DNA of 64,000 nucleotides, taken from assembly GCA_018401435.1 (NCBI GenBank), contig JAGYJW010000018.1, positions 1 through 64,000 of the forward strand, read 5' to 3'. The translations under genes and the position numbers were made by a program. Origin of the DNA: Deltaproteobacteria bacterium (GTDB lineage Bacteria > Myxococcota_A > UBA796 > UBA2385). Shown here one piece after another: positions 9,292 through 18,931 of the stretch (within the stretch, counting starts at the first letter, position 1; every line of letters starts with the position of its first letter). The notes under the pieces were generated by a model, which worked only from the letters and a program-made list of their open reading frames with translations, searched no databases and had not been told where the DNA came from.

Positions 9292-10389
9292 TCAGGCCTC
9301 GGCGACCGCGTCCGGGCTGCTCGCGGGTTGGACCACGTCCATCACGGCCACCCGCAGCCGCTCCATCAGCGCGGGGTCCTCATCGAGGACCTTGCGGGCG
9401 TTGTCGCGGCCCTGGCCCAGTCGGGTGTCGCCGAAGCTATACCAGGACCCGGAGCGGGTCACGATGCCGTGGGCCTCGCCTAGGTCCAGGATGTCGCCGC
9501 TGACCGAGATGCCCTTGCCGAAGAGGATGTCGAACTCGACCTTCTGGAAGGGCGCAGCCAGCTTGTTCTTGACCAGCTTGACCCGGGTGCGGTTGCCGAC
9601 GGCCTCGTCCCCATCCGCGATCTTGCCGATCCGACGCACATCCACCCGCAGGCTGGCGTAGAACTTCAGGGCGTTGCCGCCGGTGGTGACCTCCGAGGGG
9701 CCGAAGGTGACGCCGATCTTCTGGCGGAGCTGGTTGATGAAGATCACGCAGGTGTTGTGGCGGTTGGCCACCCCGGTGATCTTGCGCAGGGCCTTGCTCA
9801 TCAGGCGCGCCTGCAGGCCCACCTGCTGGTCTTCCATGGCGCCTTCGAGTTCGACCCGGGGCACCAGGGCGGCGACCGAGTCCACCACCACCAGGTCCAC
9901 GCCGCCCGACGACACCAGCTGCTCGCAGATCTCGAGGGCCTGCTCTCCGAAGTCGGGCTGGGAGATCAGGAGCTGGTCGATGTCGACGCCCAACTTGCGG
10001 GCGTAGATGGGGTCCATGGCGTGTTCGGCGTCGATGAAGGCCGCCACCCCACCGGCCGCCTGGCAGGCGGCGATGGCGTGCAGGGTGAGGGTGGTCTTGC
10101 CGCTGGATTCGGGGCCGTAGATCTCGACCACGCGGCCCTTGGGGTAGCCCCCGCAGCCGGTGGCGATGTCGAGGCTGGGGCAGCCGGTGGAGATGGCGCC
10201 AATCTCCACCTGGGGACCGCCTTCGCCCAGGCGCATGACGGATCCGGCGCCATACTTCTTGGTGAGGGCGCTCATGGCGGCGTTGACGTTGCGGAGGCGC
10301 TGCTGGGCGGCCTCGTCGAGGGTGGGGCTCTTGGCGTTGCGGCTGCGGGCCTTGCTGTCGCTGCGAGCTTCTGCGGTGGTTGCGTTCAT
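9292..10389 (-). CDS. recA: RecA recombinase
   Basis: 365 aa, full length. The Walker A is [10 protein letters not shown], and the diagnostic RecA blocks [28 protein letters not shown] and [19 protein letters not shown] are all intact. It forms the ATP-dependent filament for homologous recombination and LexA cleavage. Its ATG overlaps the stop of the upstream DUF3006 gene (ATGA), so translation is probably coupled. I found no clear LexA box immediately upstream; the promoter is probably in front of comM or inside the operon. The first ~20 residues are a Ser/Ala/Lys-rich extension. Confidence 0.98.
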   Translation of the reverse strand: MNATTAEARSDSKARSRNAKSPTLDEAAQQRLRNVNAAMSALTKKYGAGSVMRLGEGGPQVEIGAISTGCPSLDIATGCGGYPKGRVVEIYGPESSGKTTLTLHAIAACQAAGGVAAFIDAEHAMDPIYARKLGVDIDQLLISQPDFGEQALEICEQLVSSGGVDLVVVDSVAALVPRVELEGAMEDQQVGLQARLMSKALRKITGVANRHNTCVIFINQLRQKIGVTFGPSEVTTGGNALKFYASLRVDVRRIGKIADGDEAVGNRTRVKLVKNKLAAPFQKVEFDILFGKGISVSGDILDLGEAHGIVTRSGSWYSFGDTRLGQGRDNARKVLDEDPALMERLRVAVMDVVQPASSPDAVAEA

Positions 10390-10694
10390 GTCGGTTCTCC
10401 TGGGTGGGTGGCGACGGTGCGCCGGGGTGCCCGGAAATGGGCAGGTCGGGAAGGGTCGGGTTGAGGGGGCCGGCGCCGGAAGCGGCAGCGGCGGATGCGA
10501 ATGCGGGCTGCCGAGCGCCGAAGCAGCAGGGCGTCGCCTTCGGCCAGGCCGGGGGGCAGCAGGCTGAGGGGCAGCGCGGTGAAGTCATCGCGGCCGAGCT
10601 CGACCACGGCGAGTTCGCCTTCGATCCGGTCCACGGTGAGGTGCACCGGGTGCCCGGCCAGGCCGACGCTCAGGGCCAGCAGCGGGCGGGTCAA
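10386..10694 (-). CDS. DUF3006-like small protein
   Basis: 102 aa from a TTG start at 10694, which has GGGAG six bases upstream and overlaps the comM stop (TTGA). A GTG at 10646 would give 86 aa beginning right at the domain. The core [17 protein letters not shown] followed by [14 protein letters not shown] fits the DUF3006 pattern of a small beta-barrel-like protein. The C-terminal third is Arg/Pro-rich ([17 protein letters not shown]). The stop overlaps the recA ATG. Function is unknown; its position between comM and recA suggests a DNA-related role, but this is inference from context only. Confidence 0.7.
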   Translation of the reverse strand: MTRPLLALSVGLAGHPVHLTVDRIEGELAVVELGRDDFTALPLSLLPPGLAEGDALLLRRSAARIRIRRCRFRRRPPQPDPSRPAHFRAPRRTVATHPGEPT

Positions 10695-12217
10695 GGCGGG
10701 CTCCCGCTCTCGCCGCTGAGGGGCGCGCGGTAGGCCGAGGCTTCGAGGATATGGGCGGGCCCCACCCGGCTCTCTGCGTCGAGATCCGCGATGGTGCGGG
10801 CAACCTTGAGGATGCGAGACCAGGCCCTGGCCGACAGGGCGTGGCTGTCGAGGGTCTCTTGAAGCAGGCGGGTGGCCGCAGCGGTTGGATCGGCCGCCTC
10901 GCGGATGGCGTCGCCGCCCAGCTCGGCGTTGGAGCGCGGGCCCTCGGGCCCGAAGCGCGCCCGCTGGATGTCCCGGGCGGCCTCGACCCGCTCCCGCACC
11001 GACGCCGAGTCTTCGCCCGGCCGGCCCGAGACCAGGTGGTCGCTGTCCACGGGCTGCACCCAGACCTGGAGGTCGATGCGGTCCATCAACGGTCCGCTCA
11101 GGCGGGCGCGGTAGCGTTCTGCGGCGCTTGGATTGCAAACACAAGGGCGTCGGGCATGGCCCGCGAAACCGCAGGGGCAGGGGTTGGCCGCCGCCACCAA
11201 GGAGAAGCTGGCAGGGAAGCGCACCGTGCCCCGGGCGCGATCCACGCGGATCTCGCGGGCCTCGAGGGGTTGCCGGAGCAGCTCCAGCACCGGCCGGTGG
11301 AATTCGGGAAGCTCGTCGAGGAAGAGCACGCCGTGGTGGGCCAGAGAGACCTCGCCCGGTCGTAGGTGGGCGCTGCCCCCCATGCCCGCGGCGGAGATGC
11401 TGTGGTGGGGCGCCCGGAAGGGGCGCTGGCGCACGAGGCCCTCGCCAGGTGGCAAGGCGCCGGCCACCGACCAGATGCGCGTGATGTCCACCGCCTCTTC
11501 AAAGCTGAGAGAGGGCAGCACCGTGGGCATCCGGGCGGCCAGCATGGTCTTGCCGCAGCCGGGCGGGCCCATCAGCAGCAGGTTGTGCCCCCCGGCCGCC
11601 GCCACCTCCAGCGCACGCCGCGCCCGGTGCTGGCCGCGGACCTCGCGCAGGTCGACGCCATGGTTGGGGACCAGGGGCGGCGGTGGTCCGGGCGCTTGCA
11701 GGCTGCCCTTGCCCGAGAGCCAGGCCGTGACCTCTTCCAGGGTCTCGGCGCCGAGCACCTCCAACCCCTCCACCACCGCGGCCTCCGGGGCGCATTCCAG
11801 GGGCAGCACGATGCGGCTGAGGCCCTGGGCCTGGGCCATCAAGGCCAGAGACAGGGCGCCGTTGATGCGTCGAAGTTGTCCCTCCAACGAGAGCTCCCCG
11901 ACAAAGCAGGTGCCCTCCAGCCGGCCCTCGTCCACCTGCCCGGAGGCGGCGAGGATGCCGACGGCGATGGGCAGGTCAAAGGCTGTGCCCTCTTTGCGAA
12001 GGTCGGCGGGAGCGAGGTTGACCACCACCCGCTTGCGGGGGAATTCGAAGCCGGCCTCTTGCAGTGCGGAGCGCACCCGGTCGGCGCTCTCTCGCACGGC
12101 GCCTCCGGGCAGCCCCACGATGACCACGCTGGGCAGGCGGCGGAGCAGGTCCACCTCGACCTGGACGGACTGGCCGTCTACCCCCACAAGGGCCCCGGAT
12201 TGAATGACACATGCCAT
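10691..12217 (-). CDS. comM: ComM/YifB family AAA+ ATPase (Mg-chelatase-like)
   Basis: 508 aa, full length. It has the N-terminal ChlI-like fold (VGLPGGAVRESADRVRSAL, NLAPADLRKEG), Walker A GPPGCGKTML, Walker B LFLDELPEF, and the C-terminal Mg-chelatase domain with the zinc-type Cys cluster (NPCPCGFAGH ... CVCNPSAAERY). In naturally competent bacteria ComM is a hexameric helicase that extends branch migration during RecA-driven transformation. Placement directly in front of DUF3006 and recA fits that role. The start follows GGGAGAG. Confidence 0.93.
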   Translation of the reverse strand: MACVIQSGALVGVDGQSVQVEVDLLRRLPSVVIVGLPGGAVRESADRVRSALQEAGFEFPRKRVVVNLAPADLRKEGTAFDLPIAVGILAASGQVDEGRLEGTCFVGELSLEGQLRRINGALSLALMAQAQGLSRIVLPLECAPEAAVVEGLEVLGAETLEEVTAWLSGKGSLQAPGPPPPLVPNHGVDLREVRGQHRARRALEVAAAGGHNLLLMGPPGCGKTMLAARMPTVLPSLSFEEAVDITRIWSVAGALPPGEGLVRQRPFRAPHHSISAAGMGGSAHLRPGEVSLAHHGVLFLDELPEFHRPVLELLRQPLEAREIRVDRARGTVRFPASFSLVAAANPCPCGFAGHARRPCVCNPSAAERYRARLSGPLMDRIDLQVWVQPVDSDHLVSGRPGEDSASVRERVEAARDIQRARFGPEGPRSNAELGGDAIREAADPTAAATRLLQETLDSHALSARAWSRILKVARTIADLDAESRVGPAHILEASAYRAPLSGESGSPP

Positions 12218-12441
12218 GAAGCTCTCCCTGCTCGGGCCGGGTGGTCCGAGCGGTCGAGAGCATCCAATGCAGGGGCCGTGCCAACCTCAAGTGTCGAAGA
12301 CCAGGGATGGGGGGGGACGAAAGCGGCCTCCAAGCTGTCGAAGACTGCCGAAGAACCGTCGACTTGTTCGGCACCCCCTCGCCGGGCTAGCGTCTGCGCG
12401 ATCCCCCCCCCTGGCGCGCCTCTGGGGCAATCTCAACGCAA

Positions 12442-12472
12442 GACGGCGGCCCCCGCGTGGGAGGCCGCCGTC
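12442..12472 (-). terminator. strong hairpin downstream of the NHL gene
   Basis: A perfect 10-bp stem (GACGGCGGCC / GGCCGCCGTC) is continued by CCC-GCGT-GGG with one bulged A. It sits 25 bases past the stop of the minus-strand NHL gene, and the minus strand continues TTGCGTTGAGATT. It is probably a Rho-independent terminator with a weak T-tract. Confidence 0.6.
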
Positions 12473-12496
12473 CGAGGCGCGAGCCTTGCCGATGCT

Positions 12497-14383
12497 TCAG
12501 CGCGCGCTGTCGGGGTAGCGAATCTGGAAGACTTCGAGGTGGTAGCCGGCGTTGTCGCCCACAAAGAGGCGGCCGTCGTGGACATCGAGGGCCGTGACGC
12601 CGGAGTAGCGCAGGTAGCCGCCAAAGCCGTATTCGCCCCAGGAGTTCAGCCAGGTGCCATCGGCGTTGAAGGCCGAGATGCGGTTATTTCCGGTGTCGGC
12701 CACCCACAGGATGCCGTGCTCATCCAAGGTGATGTGGGAGAAGTCGGCCAGCTTGACCTGCCCGTCCCCGGTTCCGAAGCTTGAGAAGCTGCGCAGGAAG
12801 GTTCCGTCCAGATCAAAGACCGAGATCCGGTCATTGCCGGCCTCTGCCACGAAGATGCGGTTGTTGGGCACATCCAGGGCCAGGCCCGTGGGGTAGTTGA
12901 GCTGTCCGGCGCCGGAGCCCCGCGTGTTGCGGGTCCAGATGAGGTTGCCGTCCCAGTCGAACTTCATCAGGGCGTGGTTGTCCGAGTTGGCCACGTAGAC
13001 CATCTGGCTGGCCGAATCGACCTTGATGTCCCGCATCTTGGCGTTGCGGGGGAAGTCTGTGTGGCCAAAGCCTTGGATGAACTCACCTTGTGGGGTGAAG
13101 CGCCGCACCAGCCAGTCGGCCTGGGTGCGGGGGTCATCGTCGTAGTGCATGCTGCCCCGCAGGGCCCAGAAGTTGCCCTCGTCGTCGACGTCGGCGCCGC
13201 TGGGGAAGGCCTCGTTTTCGCGCACGATCCAGTGTTGCAGGGTGGGGTCGGCGGCCCAGGCCTCCTGGTCGATCACCGCGCCGTCCAGCGTGGTCTGGTG
13301 GGTGATCCAGTAGTCGAACTGACCCAGGAAGCGGCCGTGCTGGTCGAAGCGCTTGACCCGGTGGTCCATCCAGTCCGATACGAAGATGTCGCCGCTGCGC
13401 GGATCTACATTCACGCCCTTGATCTGGTTGAACTCGGGCCCGACGCGGTCGCGCACGCCGAATGACCGCACGAAGTCGTAGACCCCCGTGGTCTCATTCC
13501 ACACGAAACGGTCCACCCGCTGGGCATAGGCGGGGGTGACGTAGAGGTCGCGGGTGCTGCGGTTGACCGAGACCGCCCGGGGGTGGAAGGAGCCGTCGAC
13601 GCGGTTGCTGGGACCGATGACGAAGGCCATCCAGTTGCCGTCGGAGTCGAGCATCTGGACGCGTTCATTGTCCGTGTCGGCGATGAAGACATGGCCCTCG
13701 GCGTCGATGGTGGTGTCGCGGGGCCAACGGAAGCCACCGGGCTCGGAGCTGGCCTCGTCCCACATTTCGATGAGGACGCCGTCGGTGCTGTATTTGTGCA
13801 CCTCGCGGGCGCCGCTGTTGGTGACGATCAGCCACTCGCCGGTGGGGTCGATCTCGATGCCGAAGGGCTGGAATTCGTCCACCACCTCGAACTCGTCGAT
13901 GTAGACCCCATCGGGGGTCATGATCTGCACCCGCTCGTTGTCGTCATCCAGGACGTAGATATTGCCGTTGATGGGATGAACGGCGATGTCGTGGGGAAAG
14001 TCGAACTCGAGCGGCCCGGTGCCCGAAGACCCATAGGTGGCCAGCAGGGTGCCATCCAAGGCGTATTTGCGAATGTTGTCGTCGACCCAGCCGGCCGCCC
14101 AGATCACGTTGAGGTGGGGATCCCACTCCAAGCCCAGCGTGCGGGGGCAAGACCAGGTGGCGAGGTGGTTGCCCTCGGAATCAAAGCGCTGGACCCGGTT
14201 GAAGAGCAGGTCCATCACATAGACATCGCCCGTGTCCTGGTCCACCGTGAGGTTGGAGGGGTAGTTCAGCTTGTTGTCTTCGTAGCCGCTGCGGCGGCCC
14301 ACCTCGAAGAGGAAGTCGATCTCGAGGCCTTCCGCTGCACATGCAATCGAGATCAGGGCCAGCAAGGCGGTGAGGGCAGGCAT
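12497..14383 (-). CDS. secreted NHL-repeat beta-propeller protein
   Basis: 628 aa with a signal peptide (MPALTALLALISIACAAEG). The body is a long series of NHL repeats with the usual pattern of LNYPTGLALD, then IFVAEAGNDRISVFD and ILWVADTGNNRISAF, at least eight in all. NHL propellers bind proteins, sugars or RNA; an exported one is usually a binding or scaffolding protein. The enzyme peptidylglycine lyase shares the fold, but its Cu/Zn ligands were not identified, so I do not claim it. The gene is divergent from the lipoprotein at 14460 with only 76 bp between the starts. Confidence 0.82.
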   Translation of the reverse strand: MPALTALLALISIACAAEGLEIDFLFEVGRRSGYEDNKLNYPSNLTVDQDTGDVYVMDLLFNRVQRFDSEGNHLATWSCPRTLGLEWDPHLNVIWAAGWVDDNIRKYALDGTLLATYGSSGTGPLEFDFPHDIAVHPINGNIYVLDDDNERVQIMTPDGVYIDEFEVVDEFQPFGIEIDPTGEWLIVTNSGAREVHKYSTDGVLIEMWDEASSEPGGFRWPRDTTIDAEGHVFIADTDNERVQMLDSDGNWMAFVIGPSNRVDGSFHPRAVSVNRSTRDLYVTPAYAQRVDRFVWNETTGVYDFVRSFGVRDRVGPEFNQIKGVNVDPRSGDIFVSDWMDHRVKRFDQHGRFLGQFDYWITHQTTLDGAVIDQEAWAADPTLQHWIVRENEAFPSGADVDDEGNFWALRGSMHYDDDPRTQADWLVRRFTPQGEFIQGFGHTDFPRNAKMRDIKVDSASQMVYVANSDNHALMKFDWDGNLIWTRNTRGSGAGQLNYPTGLALDVPNNRIFVAEAGNDRISVFDLDGTFLRSFSSFGTGDGQVKLADFSHITLDEHGILWVADTGNNRISAFNADGTWLNSWGEYGFGGYLRYSGVTALDVHDGRLFVGDNAGYHLEVFQIRYPDSAR

Positions 14384-14459
14384 GGACTCCTCCGAGGTGC
14401 TAAACCCGTTGTATCCTGCTAAGGGACAAGTGGCCCTCTTGGAAGAACTCGGAGCACGC

Positions 14460-16385
14460 ATGGCTCGCACCGCGCACCTCCTGGCGCTCGCGCTTATTGC
14501 CGGGTGTACGCCCGAACCCGACGACAAGGGGGGGCAGCCCGATGCCGGCTGCCAGGATCCACAGGTGTGGTATGCCGACCAGGATGGCGACGGCGTCGGT
14601 GATCTCAACGCCGCGGCCGCCGCCTGTGACGCCCTCGATGGTCATGTGGCCGAAGGGGGCGACTGCGACGACAACGACGCCCTGGTCTTTCCGGGCAGCA
14701 CCGAATCCTGCAATGGCGTGGACGACGACTGCAACGGCGAAGTGGACGACAACGCCGGCGATGCGTTGCAGCTCTTCGAAGACGCCGATGGCGACGGCTA
14801 TGGCAACCGAGGCTCCACCCGATGGGCTTGCGAGCCCGAAGCCGGCTGGGTCTTTGACGACTCCGACTGCGACGACAGCGCGGCCGCCATCAACCCCGAA
14901 GGCGAAGACGTCTGTGGCAGCGTCGATGGCAACTGCGACGGCAGCATCGAGGCCTGCGTCTGGGGCGGCGTGCTCGGTCCAGAAGACGCCCAGTCGGCTT
15001 GGGTGGGCGGCAGCGCCTATGCGTCCATGGGCGAACAGATCGTCATGGTGGGCGATCTGGACGGAGATGGCCTGGACGAGGCCCTGGTGTCCTCCCATGA
15101 CCTCGGCGGCAGCGATGGCGCGCGGGTGGGTGGGGCCACGGTTCTCGGCGGCGGTCCGGACCGCACGCTGGTCGAGAAGGGCTCCTGGACCGGCAGCTTC
15201 GCCGGTGATCGCCTGGGTTATGCCGTCGCCTCAGCCGGCGATGTCGCGGGCGATGGCGGCAACTTCGTGCTCCTGAGCGCGCCGCGGGCCGAGGTGGGCG
15301 GCGAAGTCGAGGTGGGCCGGGTCTACCTGCTCGACGGCAGCAGCAGCGGCGAGGTGGACAGCGCGGCCTCGGCCGTCTTCGAAGGCGGCGTCGCCTGGGG
15401 TCTGCTGGGCACGGGCCTCGCTTCAGCCGGTGACGTCGATGGGGACGGGCGCGCCGATCTGCTCATCGGCGCGGCCCACTTCGATGCCGATGGCGAGAAC
15501 CGCGGCGCTGTGTGGCTGGTCACCGGGCGCAGCGGCGGTCACAGCGGCACCCGGGACATCAGCGCCTACCCGCGTTGGGTCGGGGAAGGCGACAACGACC
15601 TCCTGGGCGACCGCAGCAGCCTCGCCTCGGGCGACTTCAACGGCGATGGCTTCACCGACATCGTGTTGGGCGCCCGTGGGCGGGACGAGCGCGCCGGCGT
15701 TGATTTCGCCGGCGCTGTCTACCTGATTGAGGGCCGTGGAGGCTCGTTTTCGGGTGAGCAGTCCGTGCTGGATGCCGACGCGACGCTGCTGGCCGTGGTG
15801 CTGCGCGATCGCACGGGCTTCGGCTCTGCCGTCGCCAACGCCCAGGACACCGACGGGGACGGCGTGGATGACCTCGTGGTGGGGGGGCCGGACACCGATC
15901 TGGACGCTGCTGCGGTGTCCGAACAGGGGGCCGCCTGGATCTTCCTTGGGGATAGCTCCGGCTGGGCCGATGCCACCGCCGACGATGCCGCCGAGATCCG
16001 CGTCGAGGGTGAGTCCCTGTGGGACTGGTTCGGACACAGCGTCACGGGGGTCGGCGACGCCGATGGCGACGGCCGCTCCGAGGTGTTGATCGGGGCTTTC
16101 GGGCGCGATGTGCCCACCGCAGACGCCCCCCTGGTCACCGCCGGTGTCGCCTATGTGGTGCAGGGCGGACTGGCTTCGGGCACCTATGGCGCATCCGAGC
16201 TCGCGATGCGGGTGGATGGCGATGGCGCGGACGGGCGCCTGGGTCATGGCCTCGCGGGCGGCGATCTGGATGGCGATGGGCTGTCGGACCTGCTGATCAC
16301 GGCGCCGGGGCGCGAGTCCAACCTGGGGTCGGTCCTGCTCTTCAGCGGCCAGCCGGTGCTCGACGCCATGGCCGTGGGCCGCTGA
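14460..16385 (+). CDS. lipoprotein with MopE-type metal-binding and FG-GAP repeats
   Basis: 641 aa. The lipobox is LIAGC, with the lipidated Cys near residue 16. Residues 25-150 hold Cys/Asp-rich 'putative metal-binding' units (CNGVDDDCNGEVDD, DADGDGYGN, CDDSAAAINPEGEDVC), as in MopE-like myxobacterial proteins. The rest is FG-GAP/integrin-alpha-like repeats with Ca-binding loops (VGDLDGDGLDEALVSS, SGDFNGDGFTDIVLGARG), predicted to form a seven-bladed propeller. It is an outer-surface protein likely to need calcium. It converges with the AgmX-like gene, whose stop is 12 bp away. Confidence 0.88.
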   Translation: MARTAHLLALALIAGCTPEPDDKGGQPDAGCQDPQVWYADQDGDGVGDLNAAAAACDALDGHVAEGGDCDDNDALVFPGSTESCNGVDDDCNGEVDDNAGDALQLFEDADGDGYGNRGSTRWACEPEAGWVFDDSDCDDSAAAINPEGEDVCGSVDGNCDGSIEACVWGGVLGPEDAQSAWVGGSAYASMGEQIVMVGDLDGDGLDEALVSSHDLGGSDGARVGGATVLGGGPDRTLVEKGSWTGSFAGDRLGYAVASAGDVAGDGGNFVLLSAPRAEVGGEVEVGRVYLLDGSSSGEVDSAASAVFEGGVAWGLLGTGLASAGDVDGDGRADLLIGAAHFDADGENRGAVWLVTGRSGGHSGTRDISAYPRWVGEGDNDLLGDRSSLASGDFNGDGFTDIVLGARGRDERAGVDFAGAVYLIEGRGGSFSGEQSVLDADATLLAVVLRDRTGFGSAVANAQDTDGDGVDDLVVGGPDTDLDAAAVSEQGAAWIFLGDSSGWADATADDAAEIRVEGESLWDWFGHSVTGVGDADGDGRSEVLIGAFGRDVPTADAPLVTAGVAYVVQGGLASGTYGASELAMRVDGDGADGRLGHGLAGGDLDGDGLSDLLITAPGRESNLGSVLLFSGQPVLDAMAVGR

Positions 16386-16397
16386 AGGCGCCCGCCC

Positions 16398-17710
16398 TCA
16401 GCGCGGCACCAGCGAGAAGGGCAGCAGCACGGCTTGGGCGGTGACCTCGATGGGGAAGCGCCAGGACCGCACCCGGCGTTGCACGCAGTCCTCCAGGCTG
16501 GGGTCGCCGGTTCCATTCTCGGCGATGTCCACCCGCAGGACCCGGCCCCGCACGATGTCCAGGTCGATGGCCAGGCGCCCCTCCAGCGCAGGGTGCTCCT
16601 TGAGGCGCTGGGTGTAGCAAGCCTGCAGCTGCGGCGCGCCCTGGTTCACCACTGCGCGGATCAGGTCGGCGTCGGCGGGATCGTCGGGGTCTGGTGAGCC
16701 CTGCCAGAGTGCAGAGACGGAGGCGCGGCCGGGCAGCCCGGGGGCGGCCGCCGACAGGGGGACCAGCTCGTCGGTTGCGCCCCGGGGCACACGAGGGCCC
16801 TAGCCGCCGATATATTGGTCCCCGCGCCCCTCCTGGCCGCCTCCGCGCAGGCTGGGTCCTTGGCCCGCCGGGCTGCCCAGGTTGGCGGTCAAGCCGGGCA
16901 AGGACTGGGCGACCTCTGCGAAAGCGTCGTCGTTATCGGAGAAGACGCCGCTGCGGTCGCTGCCGGTGGCCACAAAGAGCGCGGACTGGCGCAAGGCGGC
17001 GAGGCGGGCCTCGCTGCGGTCCAGGGCAGGCGCATCGGCTTGGGCCATCGGCGCCACGCCGCCTGCCTCGGCCTGCAGGGCCCGTCCAGGCGGGGCGGCA
17101 GCGCCTCGGTCGGCGGCGGGGAGGGCAGGGCCGGCGCCGGCGCCGCCTGCCAGTGGATGGCCGCGACTTGCTGGGGCAGCTCGTCGATGGCGACCAGCTC
17201 GACCGGCGCCTGCTGCAGCACCCAGATCATCAGGGTGGCCGCAGCGGCGGCGGTGCTGCTGAGCAGGCCCAGAAAGCGCGGGTCGTCCTCGTCGAGCAGG
17301 CGCGGGCGAAAGTGCTGGCGATCCGGCAGGGGCGGCGCGACGGCTCCTTGTCCGGCAAAGAGCAAGAAGCCCCCGGGCAGCTCGACCCGCCCCTGGTCCA
17401 GGGGCCCGAGGGAGTGGTCCAGGGCGCCGTCCTCGGGGCGCAGGTGGAGGGCCGGCCGCGAGGCGCCGACCCGCAAGGCGCCGCAGCAACCCGGGGGCCC
17501 CAAGAGGCGCAAGCCGCCAGGACGAAGCGGATCTGGAACCAGGGAGAGCAGGGTTCCAGGGCCCCTCCTCAACGAGATCCCCAGCTCGCCCGAAGCCGAG
17601 GCCCGGATGTAGAGCGCCGCGTCGAGGCGCAGGGTGCACCGCTGCACCGGCCGGCCATCTTGGAAGAGCCCCAGCCGAAAGACCGCCACTGCCCGCTCTT
17701 CTTCTTGCAT
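16398..17710 (-). CDS. AgmX/PglI-type membrane protein, interrupted (frameshift and amber codon)
   Basis: Start ATG at 17710. A ~150-residue N-terminal domain is followed by a membrane helix (STAAAAATLMIWVLQQA), a Pro/Ala linker, a Gly-rich end, and a C-terminal TonB-like AgmX/PglI domain (VNQGAPQLQACYTQRLKE ... RSWRFP). The frame must shift near 17092-17095, where one more C on the coding strand restores it. After ...RGDQYIGG an in-frame TAG (16800-16802) separates the C-terminal domain, which could restart at the GTG at 16790. Family members span the periplasm in gliding and outer-membrane systems. Either two adjacent genes or one damaged gene is possible; the shared frame favours one gene. 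Confidence 0.6.
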
Positions 17711-17902
17711 CTTGGACTCCGGGCCGGGCGCGAGGGGCCCCTGCCGCCACCCGTCGGGAGACGGGGCGGAGGGGCGCCGGGGGTGGCCAAGGAGATCGAC
17801 AGCGGCGGCGGCCAGCGGTTCCCCCCACCGACAGGGGACCTGCCGTGCTACGCCTCGCCCCCACAGGTCGGGTGCATAGATTGTCCGGCAGGAGGATGAA
17901 CC

Positions 17903-18874
17903 ATGGCCCAGGATCTCTACGCTGTGCTGGGTGTGCCCAGGGGCGCCGACAAAGAGAGCATCAAGAAGGCCTACAAGGACCTCGCCCGGCGGTTCCACCC
18001 GGACATGAACCCGTCCCCCAAGGACGCGGAGCGATTCAAGGATATCAACGCCGCCTATGACGTCTTGGGCGATGACGAGAAGCGCAAGCTCTATGACGAG
18101 TTTGGCGAGGTCTCGCTCAAGCCGGGCTTCGACGCCGACCGCGCCCGCCAGTACAGCAGCGGCTTTGGGGGCGGCGGCGGCTTTGGGGGCGGCGGACCCG
18201 ATCTCTCGGACTTCATCAACAGCATGTTCGGCGGCCAGGCCCGGGGCGGCTTTGGGGACGAAGGCGGCTTTGGCGGCGGCTATCCCGGCCGCAGCCCCGC
18301 CGGTCAGAGGGGCCGGGACCTCGAAGGCGAAGTCTCGGTGGACCTGCTGACGGTGCTGCGCGGCGATCCCGTCGAGGTGAGCGTGCGCCGCCCTGTGCAC
18401 AACGCCGATGGATCCGTGTCGATGAGCACCGATCCGGTGAAGGTGCGCGTTCCCGAGGGCATCGAGAATGGTGGCGTGGTGCGTCTTCGCGGCAAGGGCG
18501 CCCCCGGTCGGGGTCATGGCCCGGCCGGCGACCTGCTGCTCAAGATCAACCTCGCGCCGCATCCCTACCTGCGCAGGGAGGGGGATGACCTCTATATGGA
18601 CGTGCCCATCACCATTCACGAGGCGATGTCCGGCGGACGGATCGAGGTGCCCACCCTGGATGGATCGGTGCGGGTGAAGCTGCCCGCGGGCGCAACATCG
18701 GGCCAGAAGATGCGCCTGCGCGGCAAAGGCGTGCGCATGGCCCGCGGGCGGGGGGACCTCTTCCTGGTGCTGCGGCCCACGGCACCCGAGACGGATGCCG
18801 CCGAGGCCCTGGCCCTGGCCGAAAAGCTCGAGGCCTTCTACGCCAAGGATGTGCGCGCCGACCTCGTGCTCTGA
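17903..18874 (+). CDS. DnaJ/CbpA-type co-chaperone without zinc fingers
   Basis: 323 aa. The J domain has HPD in RRFHPDMNP, then a Gly/Phe-rich linker (FGGGGGFGGGGP), then two C-terminal substrate-binding domains (VRVPEGIENGGVVRLRGKG, LPAGATSGQKMRLRGKG). The four-CxxCxGxG zinc region of true DnaJ is absent, so it is a class B/CbpA-like protein. It stimulates DnaK ATPase and delivers unfolded clients. There is no dnaK or grpE nearby. AGGAGG precedes the ATG. The folate genes begin 57 bp downstream on the same strand. Confidence 0.92.
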   Translation: MAQDLYAVLGVPRGADKESIKKAYKDLARRFHPDMNPSPKDAERFKDINAAYDVLGDDEKRKLYDEFGEVSLKPGFDADRARQYSSGFGGGGGFGGGGPDLSDFINSMFGGQARGGFGDEGGFGGGYPGRSPAGQRGRDLEGEVSVDLLTVLRGDPVEVSVRRPVHNADGSVSMSTDPVKVRVPEGIENGGVVRLRGKGAPGRGHGPAGDLLLKINLAPHPYLRREGDDLYMDVPITIHEAMSGGRIEVPTLDGSVRVKLPAGATSGQKMRLRGKGVRMARGRGDLFLVLRPTAPETDAAEALALAEKLEAFYAKDVRADLVL

Positions 18875-18931
18875 GATCCAGCCGCGGCGTGGGGCCTCGC
18901 ATCGGGGCCAAAGCTGCGCTAGCAGGCGGCG

